Part shown: in pieces, positions 31,776 through 41,385 of the stretch
Position numbering within the stretch: the first letter of the stretch is position 1
Layout of the letters: each line of letters opens with the position of its first letter
Origin: Burkholderia sp. Ac-20365
GTDB lineage: Bacteria > Pseudomonadota > Gammaproteobacteria > Burkholderiales > Burkholderiaceae
Assembly: GCF_017104715.1 (NCBI RefSeq)
Contig: NZ_JAAGPI010000051.1
Span: forward strand, 1-57,591
DNA length: 57,591 bases
Direction of reading: 5' to 3'
Program-made: the position numbers and the translations under genes
Notes under the pieces: generated by a model
The model's input: the letters and a program-made list of their open reading frames with translations, nothing else
Databases searched by the model: none
What the model was told of the DNA's origin: nothing

Positions 31776-32384
31776 ATGCAAAAACGTTTCAAGCAGTTGA
31801 TGGTTGTGGCCGCTTTCCTGCCGACCCTCGCAATGGCGCAAGCGCTGCAAACCCAGCAGCCCGCTCCGGCTGCTCCGGCTGCCGCTGCTGCCCCGGTCGA
31901 CCCGGCGAAGCAGGCTGCCATCAAGAATCTGCTCGACGCGATCGACGCACAGAAGCTGGTCGGCGCAATCGGCAACAGCGCGCAGATGCAAGCGAAGCAG
32001 CTGGTCCCGGCTATCCTGTCGGACGCCCTGTCGGAAAACAAGACGATGACGGACAAGCAAAAGCAGGCTTCCGTCCCGGCGCTGCAGAAGAACGCTGTGC
32101 CTAAGCTGGTTGACTCGGCCGGCCAGGTCTTCGCAACGGACGCATTCAAGCAGGACGCGATGCAAGCTCAGTACGATGCTTACGCCAAGTACTACAGCAC
32201 GCAGGAAATCAACGATCTGACCGCGTTCTACAAGAGCCCGACGGGCCGCAAGTTCATCCAGGTTCAAGACCAGGTTGGCCGCGACGTCGTGAACGGTCTG
32301 ATGCAGAAGTACATGCCGCAATCGATCAAGGCAACGCGCGACCAGGCTGACAAGGAAGTCGCTTCCGTCAAGCCGGCGAAGTAA
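31776..32384 (+). CDS. DUF2059 domain exported protein
   Basis: A 202-residue exported protein. A signal peptide ends near ALA/MAQ-type residues (VVAAFLPTLAMA/QA), then an Ala/Pro linker (QQPAPAAPAAAAAPV). From ~45 comes a helical domain that includes the DUF2059 stretch DLTAFYKSPTGRKFIQVQDQ. Function of the family is not established; members are periplasmic. AGGGAG five bases before ATG 31776 decides the start over the GTG immediately before it. A strong hairpin follows at 32501. Confidence 0.85.
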   Translation: MQKRFKQLMVVAAFLPTLAMAQALQTQQPAPAAPAAAAAPVDPAKQAAIKNLLDAIDAQKLVGAIGNSAQMQAKQLVPAILSDALSENKTMTDKQKQASVPALQKNAVPKLVDSAGQVFATDAFKQDAMQAQYDAYAKYYSTQEINDLTAFYKSPTGRKFIQVQDQVGRDVVNGLMQKYMPQSIKATRDQADKEVASVKPAK

Positions 32385-32500
32385 GCAGGTCGAACAAGGC
32401 TGAACGGCGCTAAAAGCGCCCGTCACCGGCGACGTCAGAGGGAAATGCGTTAAACCCCTTGGAACGTCGAGGTTTGGCGGGTTTTGAGCGTCAATGCGAT

Positions 32501-32540
32501 AATGGCCGTTTGCGCTTGCGCGCAGACGGCCATTTTCTTT
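32501..32540 (+). terminator. Rho-independent terminator before serC
   Basis: AATGGCCGTTTGCGC (32501-32515), loop TTGC, GCGCAGACGGCCATT (32520-32534), with a single G-U wobble. TTCTTT follows. It ends the gyrA/DUF2059 transcripts 58 bp before serC. Confidence 0.8.
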
Positions 32541-32597
32541 CAGGCGCGGTTTCCGGCTCTTTCACATGCCGCGTGCCTGCTTCCACGGGTTCTCACG

Positions 32598-33680
32598 ATG
32601 CGCGTCTTCAATTTCTCCGCCGGTCCGGCGGCCATGCCCGAAGAAGTGCTGCGCCAGGCAGCCGACGAAATGCTCGATTGGCGCGGCAGCGGCATGAGCG
32701 TGATGGAAATGAGCCATCGCGGCAAAGAGTTCATGACGATTCATGAAGAGGCGCTGACCGACCTGCGCGACCTGCTGCAAGTGCCGTCGAGCCATCAGAT
32801 TCTCTTCCTGCAAGGCGGCGGTCTCGGCGAAAACGCGATCGTGCCGATGAACCTGATGGGCCGCAAGCAGAGCGCCGATTTCGTCGTGACGGGCTCGTGG
32901 TCGCAGAAGTCGTTCAAGGAAGCGCAGAAATACGGTAAGGCACACATCGCGGCAAGCGGCGAAACGGCCCAAGGCTTCACGCACGCGCCCACGCGCGCCG
33001 AGTGGAAGCTGTCGGACGATCCCGCCTACGTGCATTTGTGCACGAACGAAACCATCCACGGCGTTGAAACCTTCGAAATCCCCGATCTCGGCGACATTCC
33101 ACTGGTGGCCGACGCGTCGTCGCACATCCTGTCGCGCCCGATGGACATCGCCAAGTACGGCGTGCTGTTCGGCGGTGCGCAGAAGAACATCGGCATGGCG
33201 GGTGTGACGGTCGTGATCGTGCGCGAAGATCTGCTCGAACGGTCGATGGCGATCTGCCCGTCGGCGTTCGAATGGAAAACAGTCGCGCTGAACAATTCGA
33301 TGTACAACACCCCGCCCACGTACGCGATCTACATCGCCGGGCTGGTGTTCAAGTGGTTGAAGAAGCAGGGCGGTTTGACGGCGATCGAGGCACGCAACGT
33401 CGAGAAGGCGAAGCTGCTGTACGACACCATCGATTCGTCGAGCTTCTATCTGAACAAGGTGGAGCGCAACGCGCGGTCGCGGATGAACGTACCGTTCTTC
33501 CTCGCCGACGAGTCGCGTAACGAAGATTTCCTGGCCGGCGCGAAGGCGCGCGGGCTGGTGCAGCTGAAGGGCCACAAGTCCGTCGGCGGCATGCGGGCGT
33601 CGATTTACAACGCGGTGCCGCTCGAAGGCGTCAAAGCGCTTGTCGAGTACATGAGGGAATTCGAACAGCGCGGCGCGTGA
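32598..33680 (+). CDS. serC: Phosphoserine aminotransferase
   Basis: A 360-residue PLP enzyme that makes 3-phosphoserine from 3-phosphohydroxypyruvate and glutamate (also acting in PLP synthesis). It begins MRVFNFSAGPAAMPEEVLRQ, the family N-terminus, with the PLP Lys196 in FGGAQKNIGMAGVT and the phosphate-binding region HKSVGGMRASIYNA near the end. Start ATG 32598 comes from homology; the open frame extends upstream through the terminator. It leads the serC-pheA-hisC-tyrA-aroA-cmk-rpsA run. Confidence 0.98.
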   Translation: MRVFNFSAGPAAMPEEVLRQAADEMLDWRGSGMSVMEMSHRGKEFMTIHEEALTDLRDLLQVPSSHQILFLQGGGLGENAIVPMNLMGRKQSADFVVTGSWSQKSFKEAQKYGKAHIAASGETAQGFTHAPTRAEWKLSDDPAYVHLCTNETIHGVETFEIPDLGDIPLVADASSHILSRPMDIAKYGVLFGGAQKNIGMAGVTVVIVREDLLERSMAICPSAFEWKTVALNNSMYNTPPTYAIYIAGLVFKWLKKQGGLTAIEARNVEKAKLLYDTIDSSSFYLNKVERNARSRMNVPFFLADESRNEDFLAGAKARGLVQLKGHKSVGGMRASIYNAVPLEGVKALVEYMREFEQRGA

Positions 33681-33741
33681 TCCGCCGGGTCACTGCGCGC
33701 GCAACCTCTTTCGAACTGGCCCCGAACTGGCCGTTACAAGC

Positions 33742-34824
33742 ATGGACGACGAACTCAATTCTCAACTGAAACCGCTGCGCGAACGCATCGACGCGATCGA
33801 CGCGCAGCTCATCGCGCTCCTGAATCAGCGCGCCGCTGTCGCGCTCGAAGTCGGTGAGGTGAAGAAGCACTTCAACGCGCCCGTGTTTCGCCCGGAGCGC
33901 GAGCAGCAGGTGATCGCGCGTTTGCAGGACATGAGCGCTGGCCCGCTCGCCGGCGAGCACATCAGTGCGATCTGGCGCGAAATCATGGCCGCGAGCCGCG
34001 CGCTGGAAAAGAACATCACGGCCGCCTATCTCGGACCGGCCGGCACCTATAGCGAACAGGCGATGCACGAGTACTTCGGTCAGTCGATCGAAGGGCTGCC
34101 GTGTTCGTCGATTGACGAAGTGTTCCGCTCGGTCGAAGCGGGCGGCGCCGAGTTCGGCGTCGTGCCGATCGAAAATTCGACGGAAGGCGCGGTCTCGCGC
34201 ACGCTCGATCTGCTGCTGCAAACGCAATTGCTGATCGGCGGCGAACTGGCTTTGCCGATTCACCACAATCTGCTGACGCTCAATGGCGGTCTTGCCGGCG
34301 TGACGCGCGTTTGCGCGCACGCGCAGGCGCTCGCGCAGTGTCAGCGCTGGCTCGCCACGCACGCGCCGCATCTCGAGCGCCAGGCGGTGTCGAGCAATGC
34401 CGAAGCGGCGCGCATGGCGGCGGAAGATCCGACTATCGCGGCTATCGCTGGCGACCGTGCGGCGACGCAATACGGTCTGCAAGTCGCGTACGCGCTGATT
34501 CAGGACGACCCGCACAACCGCACGCGCTTCGTGATGATCAGCAAGCAGCCGACGGGCGCGAGCGGCTACGACAAGACGTCGCTGATCGTGTCGGTGGCGA
34601 ACGAGCCGGGCGCGATGTTCAAGCTGCTGGAACCGCTCGCGCGGCACGGCGTGTCGATGACGCGCTTCGAGTCGCGTCCGGCACGCGTCGGCACGTGGGA
34701 GTACTACTTCTACATCGACGTCGAAGGTCATCGCGACGACGCGTCGGTTTCCGCCGCGCTCGCCGATCTTGGCCAGAAAGCCGACTTCTTGAAGATTCTC
34801 GGTTCGTATCCGCGCGCTCGCTGA
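33742..34824 (+). CDS. pheA: Bifunctional chorismate mutase / prephenate dehydratase (P-protein)
   Basis: A 360-residue enzyme turning chorismate into prephenate and then phenylpyruvate. Residues ~5-90 are the helical AroQ mutase (LRERIDAIDAQLIALLNQRA, K-x-H-x-x-P-V-F-R-P-E-R). Residues ~95-275 are the dehydratase (AAYLGPAGTYSEQAM, PIENSTEGAV, NRTRFVMISK). Residues ~280-355 are an ACT domain with the phenylalanine-binding ESRP in TRFESRPARVGTWEYYFYID, so feedback inhibition by Phe is expected. It lies 61 bp after serC. Confidence 0.97.
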   Translation: MDDELNSQLKPLRERIDAIDAQLIALLNQRAAVALEVGEVKKHFNAPVFRPEREQQVIARLQDMSAGPLAGEHISAIWREIMAASRALEKNITAAYLGPAGTYSEQAMHEYFGQSIEGLPCSSIDEVFRSVEAGGAEFGVVPIENSTEGAVSRTLDLLLQTQLLIGGELALPIHHNLLTLNGGLAGVTRVCAHAQALAQCQRWLATHAPHLERQAVSSNAEAARMAAEDPTIAAIAGDRAATQYGLQVAYALIQDDPHNRTRFVMISKQPTGASGYDKTSLIVSVANEPGAMFKLLEPLARHGVSMTRFESRPARVGTWEYYFYIDVEGHRDDASVSAALADLGQKADFLKILGSYPRAR

Positions 34825-34882
34825 TACGTCCGCCATCTTTTCGCAACCAGTAAGCAAGCCCAAGAATTATCCGGAGATATCC

Positions 34883-35995
34883 ATGACAACGTCTTTCGGT
34901 CCGTCTTACGTTCGCGCGATTGCGCCTTATGTGGCTGGCAAACCGATCTCGGAAGTTGCGCGCGAATTTGGACTGGACGAAGCGCGTATCGTGAAACTGG
35001 CGTCGAACGAGAATCCGCTCGGCATGCCGGATTCGGCGAAAACGGCGATGGCGCAGGCGGCGAGCGAACTCGGCCGCTATCCGGACGCGAACGCGTTCGA
35101 ACTGAAGGCCGCGCTGTCCGCGCACTACGACGTGCCCGCTGAATGGATCACGCTCGGCAACGGCAGCAACGACATTCTGGAGCTGGCGGCGCACGCATTC
35201 GTCGAGAAGAGCCAGTCGGTTGTTTATGCGCAATACTCGTTCGCCGTGTACGCGCTGGCGACGCAAGGCCTCGGCGCGCGCGCGATCGTCGTGCCCGCCG
35301 TCGAATACGGCCACGATCTCGACGCGATGCTCGCCGCGATCAGCGGCGACACGCGCCTCGTGTTCGTCGCGAACCCGAACAATCCGACGGGCACGTTCAT
35401 CGACGGTGCGGCGATAGAAGCGTTTCTCGCCAAGGTGCCGCGCAGCGTCGTGGTTGTGCTCGACGAGGCATATACGGAATACCTGAACGCCGACAAGCGC
35501 TACGACTCGATTGCGTGGGTGAAGCGTTATCCGAACCTGCTGGTGTCGCGCACGTTCTCGAAGGCGTTTGGTCTTGCCGGTCTGCGCGTCGGTTTCGCGA
35601 TCGCGCAACCTGAACTGACCGATCTGATGAACCGGCTGCGTCAGCCATTCAATGTGAACACGCTCGCGCAAGCGGCCGCGATTGCCGCGCTGAACGACAA
35701 GCCGTTCCTGCAAAAGAGCGCAGAACTGAACGCACAAGGCTATCGCCGTCTGACAGAAGCGTTCGACAAGCTCGGTCTCGAATACGTGCCGTCGCACGGC
35801 AACTTCGTGCTGGTGCGCGTCGGCAACGACGACGGCGCGGGCAATCGCGTGAATCTCGAACTGCTGAAACAGGGCGTGATCGTGCGTCCGGTGGGCAGCT
35901 ACGGCTTGCCGCAATGGCTGCGCGTGACGATCGGCCTGCCGGAAGAAAACGACGCGTTTATCGCGGCGCTCGAAAAGACGCTGGCCACGGCCTGA
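34883..35995 (+). CDS. hisC: Histidinol-phosphate / aromatic aminotransferase (HisC-type)
   Basis: A 370-residue fold-type I PLP aminotransferase. It has LASNENPLGMPDSA at the N-terminus, GNGSNDILELAAHAF, NPNNPTGTF, the DEAYTEYL segment, the PLP Lys in SRTFSKAFGLAGLRVGF and the C-terminal RPVGSYGLPQWLRVTIG. HisC enzymes convert imidazole-acetol phosphate to histidinol phosphate, and several also transaminate phenylpyruvate and hydroxyphenylpyruvate. Its place between pheA and tyrA, away from his genes, suggests that aromatic role (inference). GGAG lies upstream of the ATG. Confidence 0.93.
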   Translation: MTTSFGPSYVRAIAPYVAGKPISEVAREFGLDEARIVKLASNENPLGMPDSAKTAMAQAASELGRYPDANAFELKAALSAHYDVPAEWITLGNGSNDILELAAHAFVEKSQSVVYAQYSFAVYALATQGLGARAIVVPAVEYGHDLDAMLAAISGDTRLVFVANPNNPTGTFIDGAAIEAFLAKVPRSVVVVLDEAYTEYLNADKRYDSIAWVKRYPNLLVSRTFSKAFGLAGLRVGFAIAQPELTDLMNRLRQPFNVNTLAQAAAIAALNDKPFLQKSAELNAQGYRRLTEAFDKLGLEYVPSHGNFVLVRVGNDDGAGNRVNLELLKQGVIVRPVGSYGLPQWLRVTIGLPEENDAFIAALEKTLATA

Positions 35996-36052
35996 GCGTT
36001 TCAATGCAATCCACGCGCCTCGTTCTTGTGGTTTCCGGGGCACGTTTTTTCT

Positions 36053-37018
36053 GTGACTGACGTGGCAGCGTTTTCTTTCGACAAACTGGTGATTTTCGGC
36101 GTCGGGCTGATCGGCGGATCGCTTGCGCGCGCGCTGCGAGAGCGCGGCGACGTGGGCGGCGCGCAGCGCGTGACCGGCGTGGGGCGGTCGGCGGCGTCGA
36201 CGCAACGCGCGCTGGAACTCGGTGTGATCGACGCGAGCGCGTCGCTTTCCGACGATTCCGCATTGCGTGACGCGCTCAAAGGCGCCGACGTCGTGTTGCT
36301 CGCAGCGCCTGTCGCGCAGACGCAGCCGTTGCTCGAGCGCATTGCGCCGTTTCTCGATTCGTCGACCATCGTCACCGATGCCGGCAGTACCAAGTCCGAC
36401 GTCGTCGCTGCGGCGCGCGCAGCGTTGGGCGAGCGGATCGGCCAGTTCGTTCCCGGTCATCCGATCGCGGGCCGCGAATCGAGCGGCGTCGATGCCGCGT
36501 TGCCTGACCTGTACGTGAACCGCAACGTCGTGCTGTGCGCGTTGCCCGAGAACCCGCCAGCCTCCGTCGACCGTGTTGCCGCGATGTGGCGCGCAACGGG
36601 CGCGAGTGTGCACGCGATGTCGGCCGAGCAGCACGACCGCGTGTTCGCGTCGGTCAGCCATCTGCCGCACGTGTTGTCGTTCGCATTGGTTGAGCAGATT
36701 CTCAATTCTCCCGATGCCGCTCTGAAATTCTCGTTCGCAGCAGGCGGTTTCCGCGACTTCACGCGGATTGCCGCGTCGAGTCCGGAAATGTGGCGCGACG
36801 TCTGCGTGGCGAACCGTGCCGCGCTGCTGGACGAAATCGACGGCTATACAGCTGTGCTGGCGCGTCTGCGCAGTGCGATCGAAGCTGGCGACGGCAAGAC
36901 GCTCGAAGCCGTTTTCGCGCGCTCGCGCGCCGCGCGCAGCGAATGGCAGGAACGTCGCGCCGCGCCCACGCAGCAGCCGACTCCCGAGCGCTCCGCAACC
37001 GACGACGCGTCGAAATAA
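36053..37018 (+). CDS. tyrA: Prephenate dehydrogenase
   Basis: A 321-residue NAD(P)-dependent enzyme of tyrosine synthesis, oxidising prephenate to 4-hydroxyphenylpyruvate. The Rossmann motif is LVIFGVGLIGGSLARAL near the N-terminus. FVPGHPIAGRESSG carries the catalytic His, and HDRVFASVSHLPHVLSFALV follows. No ATG fits: I choose GTG 36053 (V-T-D-V-A-A-F-S-F), with TTG 36026 and GTG 36062 as alternatives; none has a strong ribosome site. It begins 57 bp after hisC and ends 17 bp before aroA. It lacks a chorismate mutase domain; PheA supplies prephenate. Confidence 0.95.
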   Translation: MTDVAAFSFDKLVIFGVGLIGGSLARALRERGDVGGAQRVTGVGRSAASTQRALELGVIDASASLSDDSALRDALKGADVVLLAAPVAQTQPLLERIAPFLDSSTIVTDAGSTKSDVVAAARAALGERIGQFVPGHPIAGRESSGVDAALPDLYVNRNVVLCALPENPPASVDRVAAMWRATGASVHAMSAEQHDRVFASVSHLPHVLSFALVEQILNSPDAALKFSFAAGGFRDFTRIAASSPEMWRDVCVANRAALLDEIDGYTAVLARLRSAIEAGDGKTLEAVFARSRAARSEWQERRAAPTQQPTPERSATDDASK

Positions 37019-37035
37019 AGGACACTGGAATTCAC

Positions 37036-38340
37036 ATGGAACATCTCGATCTCGGACCATTTTCCCGTGCGTCCGGCACCGTCCGTCTGCCTGGCTCGAA
37101 GAGCATTTCGAATCGCGTGTTGCTGCTCGCGGCATTGTCCGAAGGCGAGACGACGATCACGAATCTGCTCGATTCCGACGACACGCGCGTCATGCTCGAC
37201 GCGCTCGAAAAGCTCGGCGTGAAGTTGAAGCGTGACGGAGATACCTGCGTTGTCACGGGCACGCGCGGCGCGCTGCCGGCGGCGCGCGCCGATCTGTTCC
37301 TCGGCAACGCGGGGACAGCCGTGCGTCCGCTGACTGCTGCGCTGGCCGTGAACGGCGGTGATTACCGGATCCACGGCGTGCCGCGTATGCACGAGCGGCC
37401 GATCGGTGATCTCGTCGACGGCCTGCGCCAGATCGGCGCAAAGATCGACTACGAAGAAAATGAAGGCTTTCCGCCGCTGCGCATCCGTCCGGCGCAGATC
37501 AATGTGGAAGCGCCGATCCGCGTGCGTGGCGACGTGTCGAGCCAGTTTTTGACTGCGCTGCTGATGACACTGCCGCTCGTCAAGACCGAGAGCGGCGAAA
37601 CGATCGTCGAGGTCGCAGGCGAGCTGATTTCGAAGCCGTATATCGAGATCACGATCGCGCTGATGGCGCGCTTCGGCATCAAGGTCGAACGCCTCGGCTG
37701 GGAGCGCTTCACGATTCCGAACGGCGTGCGCTATCAGTCGCCGGGCAAGATCATGGTGGAAGGCGACGCGTCGTCGGCCTCGTATTTCCTCGCGGCGGGC
37801 GCGCTGGGCGGCGGACCGCTGCGCGTCGAAGGCGTGGGGCGCGCGAGCATTCAGGGCGACGTCGGTTTCGCGACGGCGCTGATGAAGATGGGCGCCAACG
37901 TCACGATGGGCGACGACTGGATCGAAGTGCGCGGCGTCGGCAACGACCACGGCAAGCTCGATCCGATCGACATGGACTTCAACCTGATCCCCGACGCGGC
38001 CATGACGATCGCCGTCGCCGCACTGTTCGCGGATGGCACGACCACATTGCGCAACATCGCCAGCTGGCGCGTGAAGGAAACCGACCGGATCGCCGCGATG
38101 GCGACGGAGCTGCGCAAGGTCGGCGCGAAGGTGCAGGAGGGCGAAGACTTCCTCGTCGTCACGCCGCCCGAGAAGCTGACGCCGAACGCTGCCATCGACA
38201 CCTACGACGACCACCGCATGGCGATGTGCTTCTCGCTGGTAAGCCTTGGCGGCGTGCCCGTGCGGATCAACGATCCGAAATGCGTCGGCAAGACGTTCCC
38301 CGACTATTTCGAGCGCTTCCTTGCGCTCGCCCAACCCTGA
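37036..38340 (+). CDS. aroA: 3-phosphoshikimate 1-carboxyvinyltransferase (EPSP synthase)
   Basis: A 434-residue shikimate-pathway enzyme joining PEP and shikimate-3-phosphate. LPGSKSISNRVLLLAALSEG contains the active-site Lys22. LFLGNAGTAVRPLTAALAV is the PEP/glyphosate loop, here of class I type (AGTAVRP). Later come GDASSASYFLAAGAL and the C-terminal DDHRMAMCFSLV. ATG 37036 is taken from homology; the frame is open far upstream in tyrA. AAGGA lies upstream. Confidence 0.98.
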   Translation: MEHLDLGPFSRASGTVRLPGSKSISNRVLLLAALSEGETTITNLLDSDDTRVMLDALEKLGVKLKRDGDTCVVTGTRGALPAARADLFLGNAGTAVRPLTAALAVNGGDYRIHGVPRMHERPIGDLVDGLRQIGAKIDYEENEGFPPLRIRPAQINVEAPIRVRGDVSSQFLTALLMTLPLVKTESGETIVEVAGELISKPYIEITIALMARFGIKVERLGWERFTIPNGVRYQSPGKIMVEGDASSASYFLAAGALGGGPLRVEGVGRASIQGDVGFATALMKMGANVTMGDDWIEVRGVGNDHGKLDPIDMDFNLIPDAAMTIAVAALFADGTTTLRNIASWRVKETDRIAAMATELRKVGAKVQEGEDFLVVTPPEKLTPNAAIDTYDDHRMAMCFSLVSLGGVPVRINDPKCVGKTFPDYFERFLALAQP

Positions 38341-38386
38341 CCGCTCCGACCTTTTTTGCCGCCCGTTCCGACGGGCGACTCCCTCG

Positions 38387-39073
38387 ATGAAACCGATTCG
38401 TCCCTTTCACCAGACGCCCGTCATTACGATCGACGGCCCGACCGCTTCCGGCAAAGGCACGGTGGCCGCATTGGTCGCCGCCGAGCTCGGCTTCCACCTG
38501 CTCGACAGCGGTGCGCTGTACCGGCTCGCCGCGCTCGCCAGCGTGCGTTACGACGTTGCCGTCGATGACGCCGACGCTCTTGCAAAACTGGTAGGCGAGC
38601 TCCACATCACGTTCCGCGAGGGCATTGCGCAACTGGACGGCGCCGATGTGTCGACGGATATCCGGGCCGAGGAAGTCGGCAATCGCGCATCGGCGATTGC
38701 CGTACATGCGCCCGTCAGAGCCGCGCTGGTGGCCCGTCAGCGGGCTTTCCGCAAGCAGCCGGGGCTCGTCGCCGACGGCCGCGACATGGGCACGGTGATC
38801 TTCCCGGACGCCAATCTGAAGGTGTTTCTGACGGCCAGCGTCGAGGCGCGCGCGACCCGCCGGCATAAGCAATTGATCCAAAAAGGATTTTCTGCTAATA
38901 TGGATGACTTGCTCCGGGATTTGCGTGAACGCGACGAGCGCGACAGCAAGCGCACAGCCGCGCCGCTCAAGCCCGCAGCGGATGCACAGCTCCTCGATAC
39001 CTCGGCATTGTCGGTCGACCAGGCGGTCGAACAGGTGGTGCAGTGGTACAAGGCGCTGGTTCCCCAAAGCTGA
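38387..39073 (+). CDS. cmk: Cytidylate kinase
   Basis: A 228-residue (d)CMP kinase. P-loop VITIDGPTASGKGTVAALVA, the NMP-binding LLDSGALYRLAAL, LVADGRDMGTVIFPDA, and a lid rich in Arg (DLRERDERDSKRTAAPL). It lies 46 bp after aroA, ahead of rpsA; the cmk-rpsA pair is conserved in most proteobacteria. Confidence 0.97.
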   Translation: MKPIRPFHQTPVITIDGPTASGKGTVAALVAAELGFHLLDSGALYRLAALASVRYDVAVDDADALAKLVGELHITFREGIAQLDGADVSTDIRAEEVGNRASAIAVHAPVRAALVARQRAFRKQPGLVADGRDMGTVIFPDANLKVFLTASVEARATRRHKQLIQKGFSANMDDLLRDLRERDERDSKRTAAPLKPAADAQLLDTSALSVDQAVEQVVQWYKALVPQS

Positions 39074-39253
39074 ATCCGGCTGAAAGCGGAACCTCGCATC
39101 GAAGTGTTTTTTTAGTTGTTGTGTTGGTGCCTCGTGGTGAAACACGAAGCGATTGTTTAACCCTTAACCCCGTATGGCTTTCGCTCCTTTGCCGTAGTGA
39201 TGAACCGTCCCGGTTCACCTGACGCTGCGAGAACCATGCAAATTCAGATTTTT

Positions 39254-40966
39254 ATGTCCGACCTGCAAACCTCTACCCCGAATACCGAATCTTTTGCGGC
39301 TCTGTTCGAAGAGTCGCTGACCAAGCAAGACATGCGCGCTGGCGAAGTGATCTCCGCCGAAGTCGTGCGTGTCGACCACAACTTCGTGGTCGTCAACGCT
39401 GGTCTCAAGTCCGAAGCCTACATCCCGCTCGAAGAGTTCCTGAATGACGCGGGCGAGGTAGAAGTGCAGGCGGGCGACTTCGTTTCCGTCGCGATCGACG
39501 CGCTGGAAAACGGCTACGGCGACACCATCCTGTCGCGCGACAAGGCGAAGCGTCTGGCTTCGTGGCTGTCGCTGGAAAAGGCTCTCGACAACAACGAACT
39601 CGTGACCGGCACGATCACGGGCAAGGTCAAGGGCGGCATGACCGTCATGGTCAACGGCATTCGCGCATTCCTGCCGGGCTCGCTGGTCGACACGCGCCCT
39701 GTCAAGGACACGACGCCGTACGAAGGCAAGACGCTGGAATTCCGCGTCATCAAGCTGGACCGCAAGCGTAACAACGTCGTGCTGTCGCGCCGCGCTGTGA
39801 TCGAAGCGACCCAAGGCGAAGAGCGCGCAAAGCTGCTCGAAACGCTGAAGGAAGGCGCGATCGTCGAAGGCGTGGTCAAGAACATCACCGACTACGGCGC
39901 GTTCGTGGACCTCGGCGGCATCGACGGCCTGCTGCACATCACCGACATCGCATGGCGTCGTGTGCGTCACCCGTCGGAAGTGCTGTCGGTTGGCCAGGAA
40001 GTCACGGCAAAGATCCTCAAGTTCGACCAGGAAAAGAACCGCGTTTCGCTCGGTATCAAGCAACTGGGCGACGATCCGTGGGAAGGCATCTCGCGCCGTT
40101 ACCCGTCGGGCACGCGTCTGTTCGGCAAGGTCACGAACATCACCGACTACGGCGCGTTCGTTGAAGTCGAGTCGGGCATCGAAGGCCTCGTCCACGTGTC
40201 GGAAATGGACTGGACGAACAAGAACGTTGCACCGTCGAAGGTTGTGCAGCTGGGCGACGAAGTCGAAGTCATGGTTCTCGAAATCGACGAAGACCGCCGC
40301 CGTATCAGCCTCGGCATGAAGCAGTGCAAGCCGAATCCGTGGGACGACTTCAGCCGCAACTTCAAGAAGGGCGACAAGCTGCAAGGCGCAATCAAGTCGA
40401 TCACCGACTTCGGCGTCTTCATCGGTCTGCCTGGCGGCATCGACGGTCTGGTTCACCTGTCGGACCTGTCGTGGTCGGAAACGGGCGAAGAAGCTGTTCG
40501 CAAGTACAAGAAGGGCGACGAAGTGGAAGCGATCGTTCTCGGCATCGACGTCGAGAAGGAACGCATCTCGCTGGGTATCAAGCAGCTCGAAGGCGACCCG
40601 TTCAGCAACTTCGTTGCAATGAACGACAAGGGTTCGATCGTTGACGGCGTGGTCAAGACGGTTGACGCAAAGGGTGCAGTGGTTCAGCTGACGGCAGACG
40701 TCGAAGGCTACCTGCGCGCTTCGGAAATCGCACAAGACCGCGTGGAAGACGCTCGCAACGTGCTGAAGGAAGGCGACAAGGTCAATGCGATGATCATCAA
40801 CATCGACCGCAAGTCGCGTGGCATCAACCTGTCGATCAAGGCTAAGGATTCGGCTGAGCAACAGGAAGCGATCCGCGGCCTGGCAGCTGACACCAGCTCG
40901 GCAGCAAGCGGCACGACGAACCTGGGCGCGCTGCTGAAGGCCAAGCTCGACGGCCAGAACCAGTAA
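39254..40966 (+). CDS. rpsA: 30S ribosomal protein S1
   Basis: A 570-residue RNA-binding ribosomal protein with six S1 repeats. Two N-terminal ones bind the ribosome; four follow, marked by repeated ITDYGAFVDLGGIDGLLHI, ITDYGAFVEVESGIEGLVHV and ITDFGVFIGLPGGIDGLVHL. The start MSDLQTSTPNTESFAALFEE lacks a Shine-Dalgarno; upstream is AT-rich (AAATTCAGATTTTT), as in E. coli rpsA, whose translation S1 itself controls. Codon use is biased to a narrow preferred set, as expected for a highly expressed gene. Confidence 0.99.
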   Translation: MSDLQTSTPNTESFAALFEESLTKQDMRAGEVISAEVVRVDHNFVVVNAGLKSEAYIPLEEFLNDAGEVEVQAGDFVSVAIDALENGYGDTILSRDKAKRLASWLSLEKALDNNELVTGTITGKVKGGMTVMVNGIRAFLPGSLVDTRPVKDTTPYEGKTLEFRVIKLDRKRNNVVLSRRAVIEATQGEERAKLLETLKEGAIVEGVVKNITDYGAFVDLGGIDGLLHITDIAWRRVRHPSEVLSVGQEVTAKILKFDQEKNRVSLGIKQLGDDPWEGISRRYPSGTRLFGKVTNITDYGAFVEVESGIEGLVHVSEMDWTNKNVAPSKVVQLGDEVEVMVLEIDEDRRRISLGMKQCKPNPWDDFSRNFKKGDKLQGAIKSITDFGVFIGLPGGIDGLVHLSDLSWSETGEEAVRKYKKGDEVEAIVLGIDVEKERISLGIKQLEGDPFSNFVAMNDKGSIVDGVVKTVDAKGAVVQLTADVEGYLRASEIAQDRVEDARNVLKEGDKVNAMIINIDRKSRGINLSIKAKDSAEQQEAIRGLAADTSSAASGTTNLGALLKAKLDGQNQ

Positions 40967-40988
40967 GCCTTAAGGGGTCTGCTGCAGT

Positions 40989-41312
40989 ATGACCAAATCA
41001 GAATTGGTCGCCCAGCTGGCTACGCGATTTCCGCAACTTGTCCTCAAGGATGCGGATTTCGCGGTGAAGACGATGCTCGATGCGATGTCGGACGCCTTGG
41101 CGAACGGCCATCGCATCGAAATTCGCGGCTTCGGCAGCTTCGGCCTGAACCGCCGTCCATCCCGCGTCGGGCGCAACCCGAAATCGGGCGAAAAGGTGTT
41201 GGTGCCGGAGAAATTCGTGCCGCACTTCAAGCCTGGCAAGGAGTTGCGTGAGCGCGTCGATCGTCGTGCGGGCGAGCCGTTAAAAGCCGATACCGCGGAC
41301 GACGATCTTTAA
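40989..41312 (+). CDS. ihfB: Integration host factor subunit beta
   Basis: A 107-residue DNA-bending protein of the HU/IHF family that pairs with IhfA. It begins MTKSELVAQLATRFPQLVLK, with GHRIEIRGFGSFGLNRRPSR, the arm GRNPKSGEKV and the proline wedge in VPEKFVPHFKPGKELRERV. It has a short acidic C-terminal extension. AAGGGG precedes the ATG; it is 22 bp behind rpsA and likely shares its transcript. A terminator follows. Confidence 0.97.
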   Translation: MTKSELVAQLATRFPQLVLKDADFAVKTMLDAMSDALANGHRIEIRGFGSFGLNRRPSRVGRNPKSGEKVLVPEKFVPHFKPGKELRERVDRRAGEPLKADTADDDL

Positions 41313-41385
41313 GCCGGCACTGTGTAGTAGTCGCAGTAAAGGTTGAAGCTCGCCGTGGCTACGTCAGTCAGACGGCATTGACCAG

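Noticed and set aside
34619..37135. 838-codon minus-strand frame opposite hisC and tyrA
   Set aside because: It covers well-identified plus-strand genes and has antisense-type composition.
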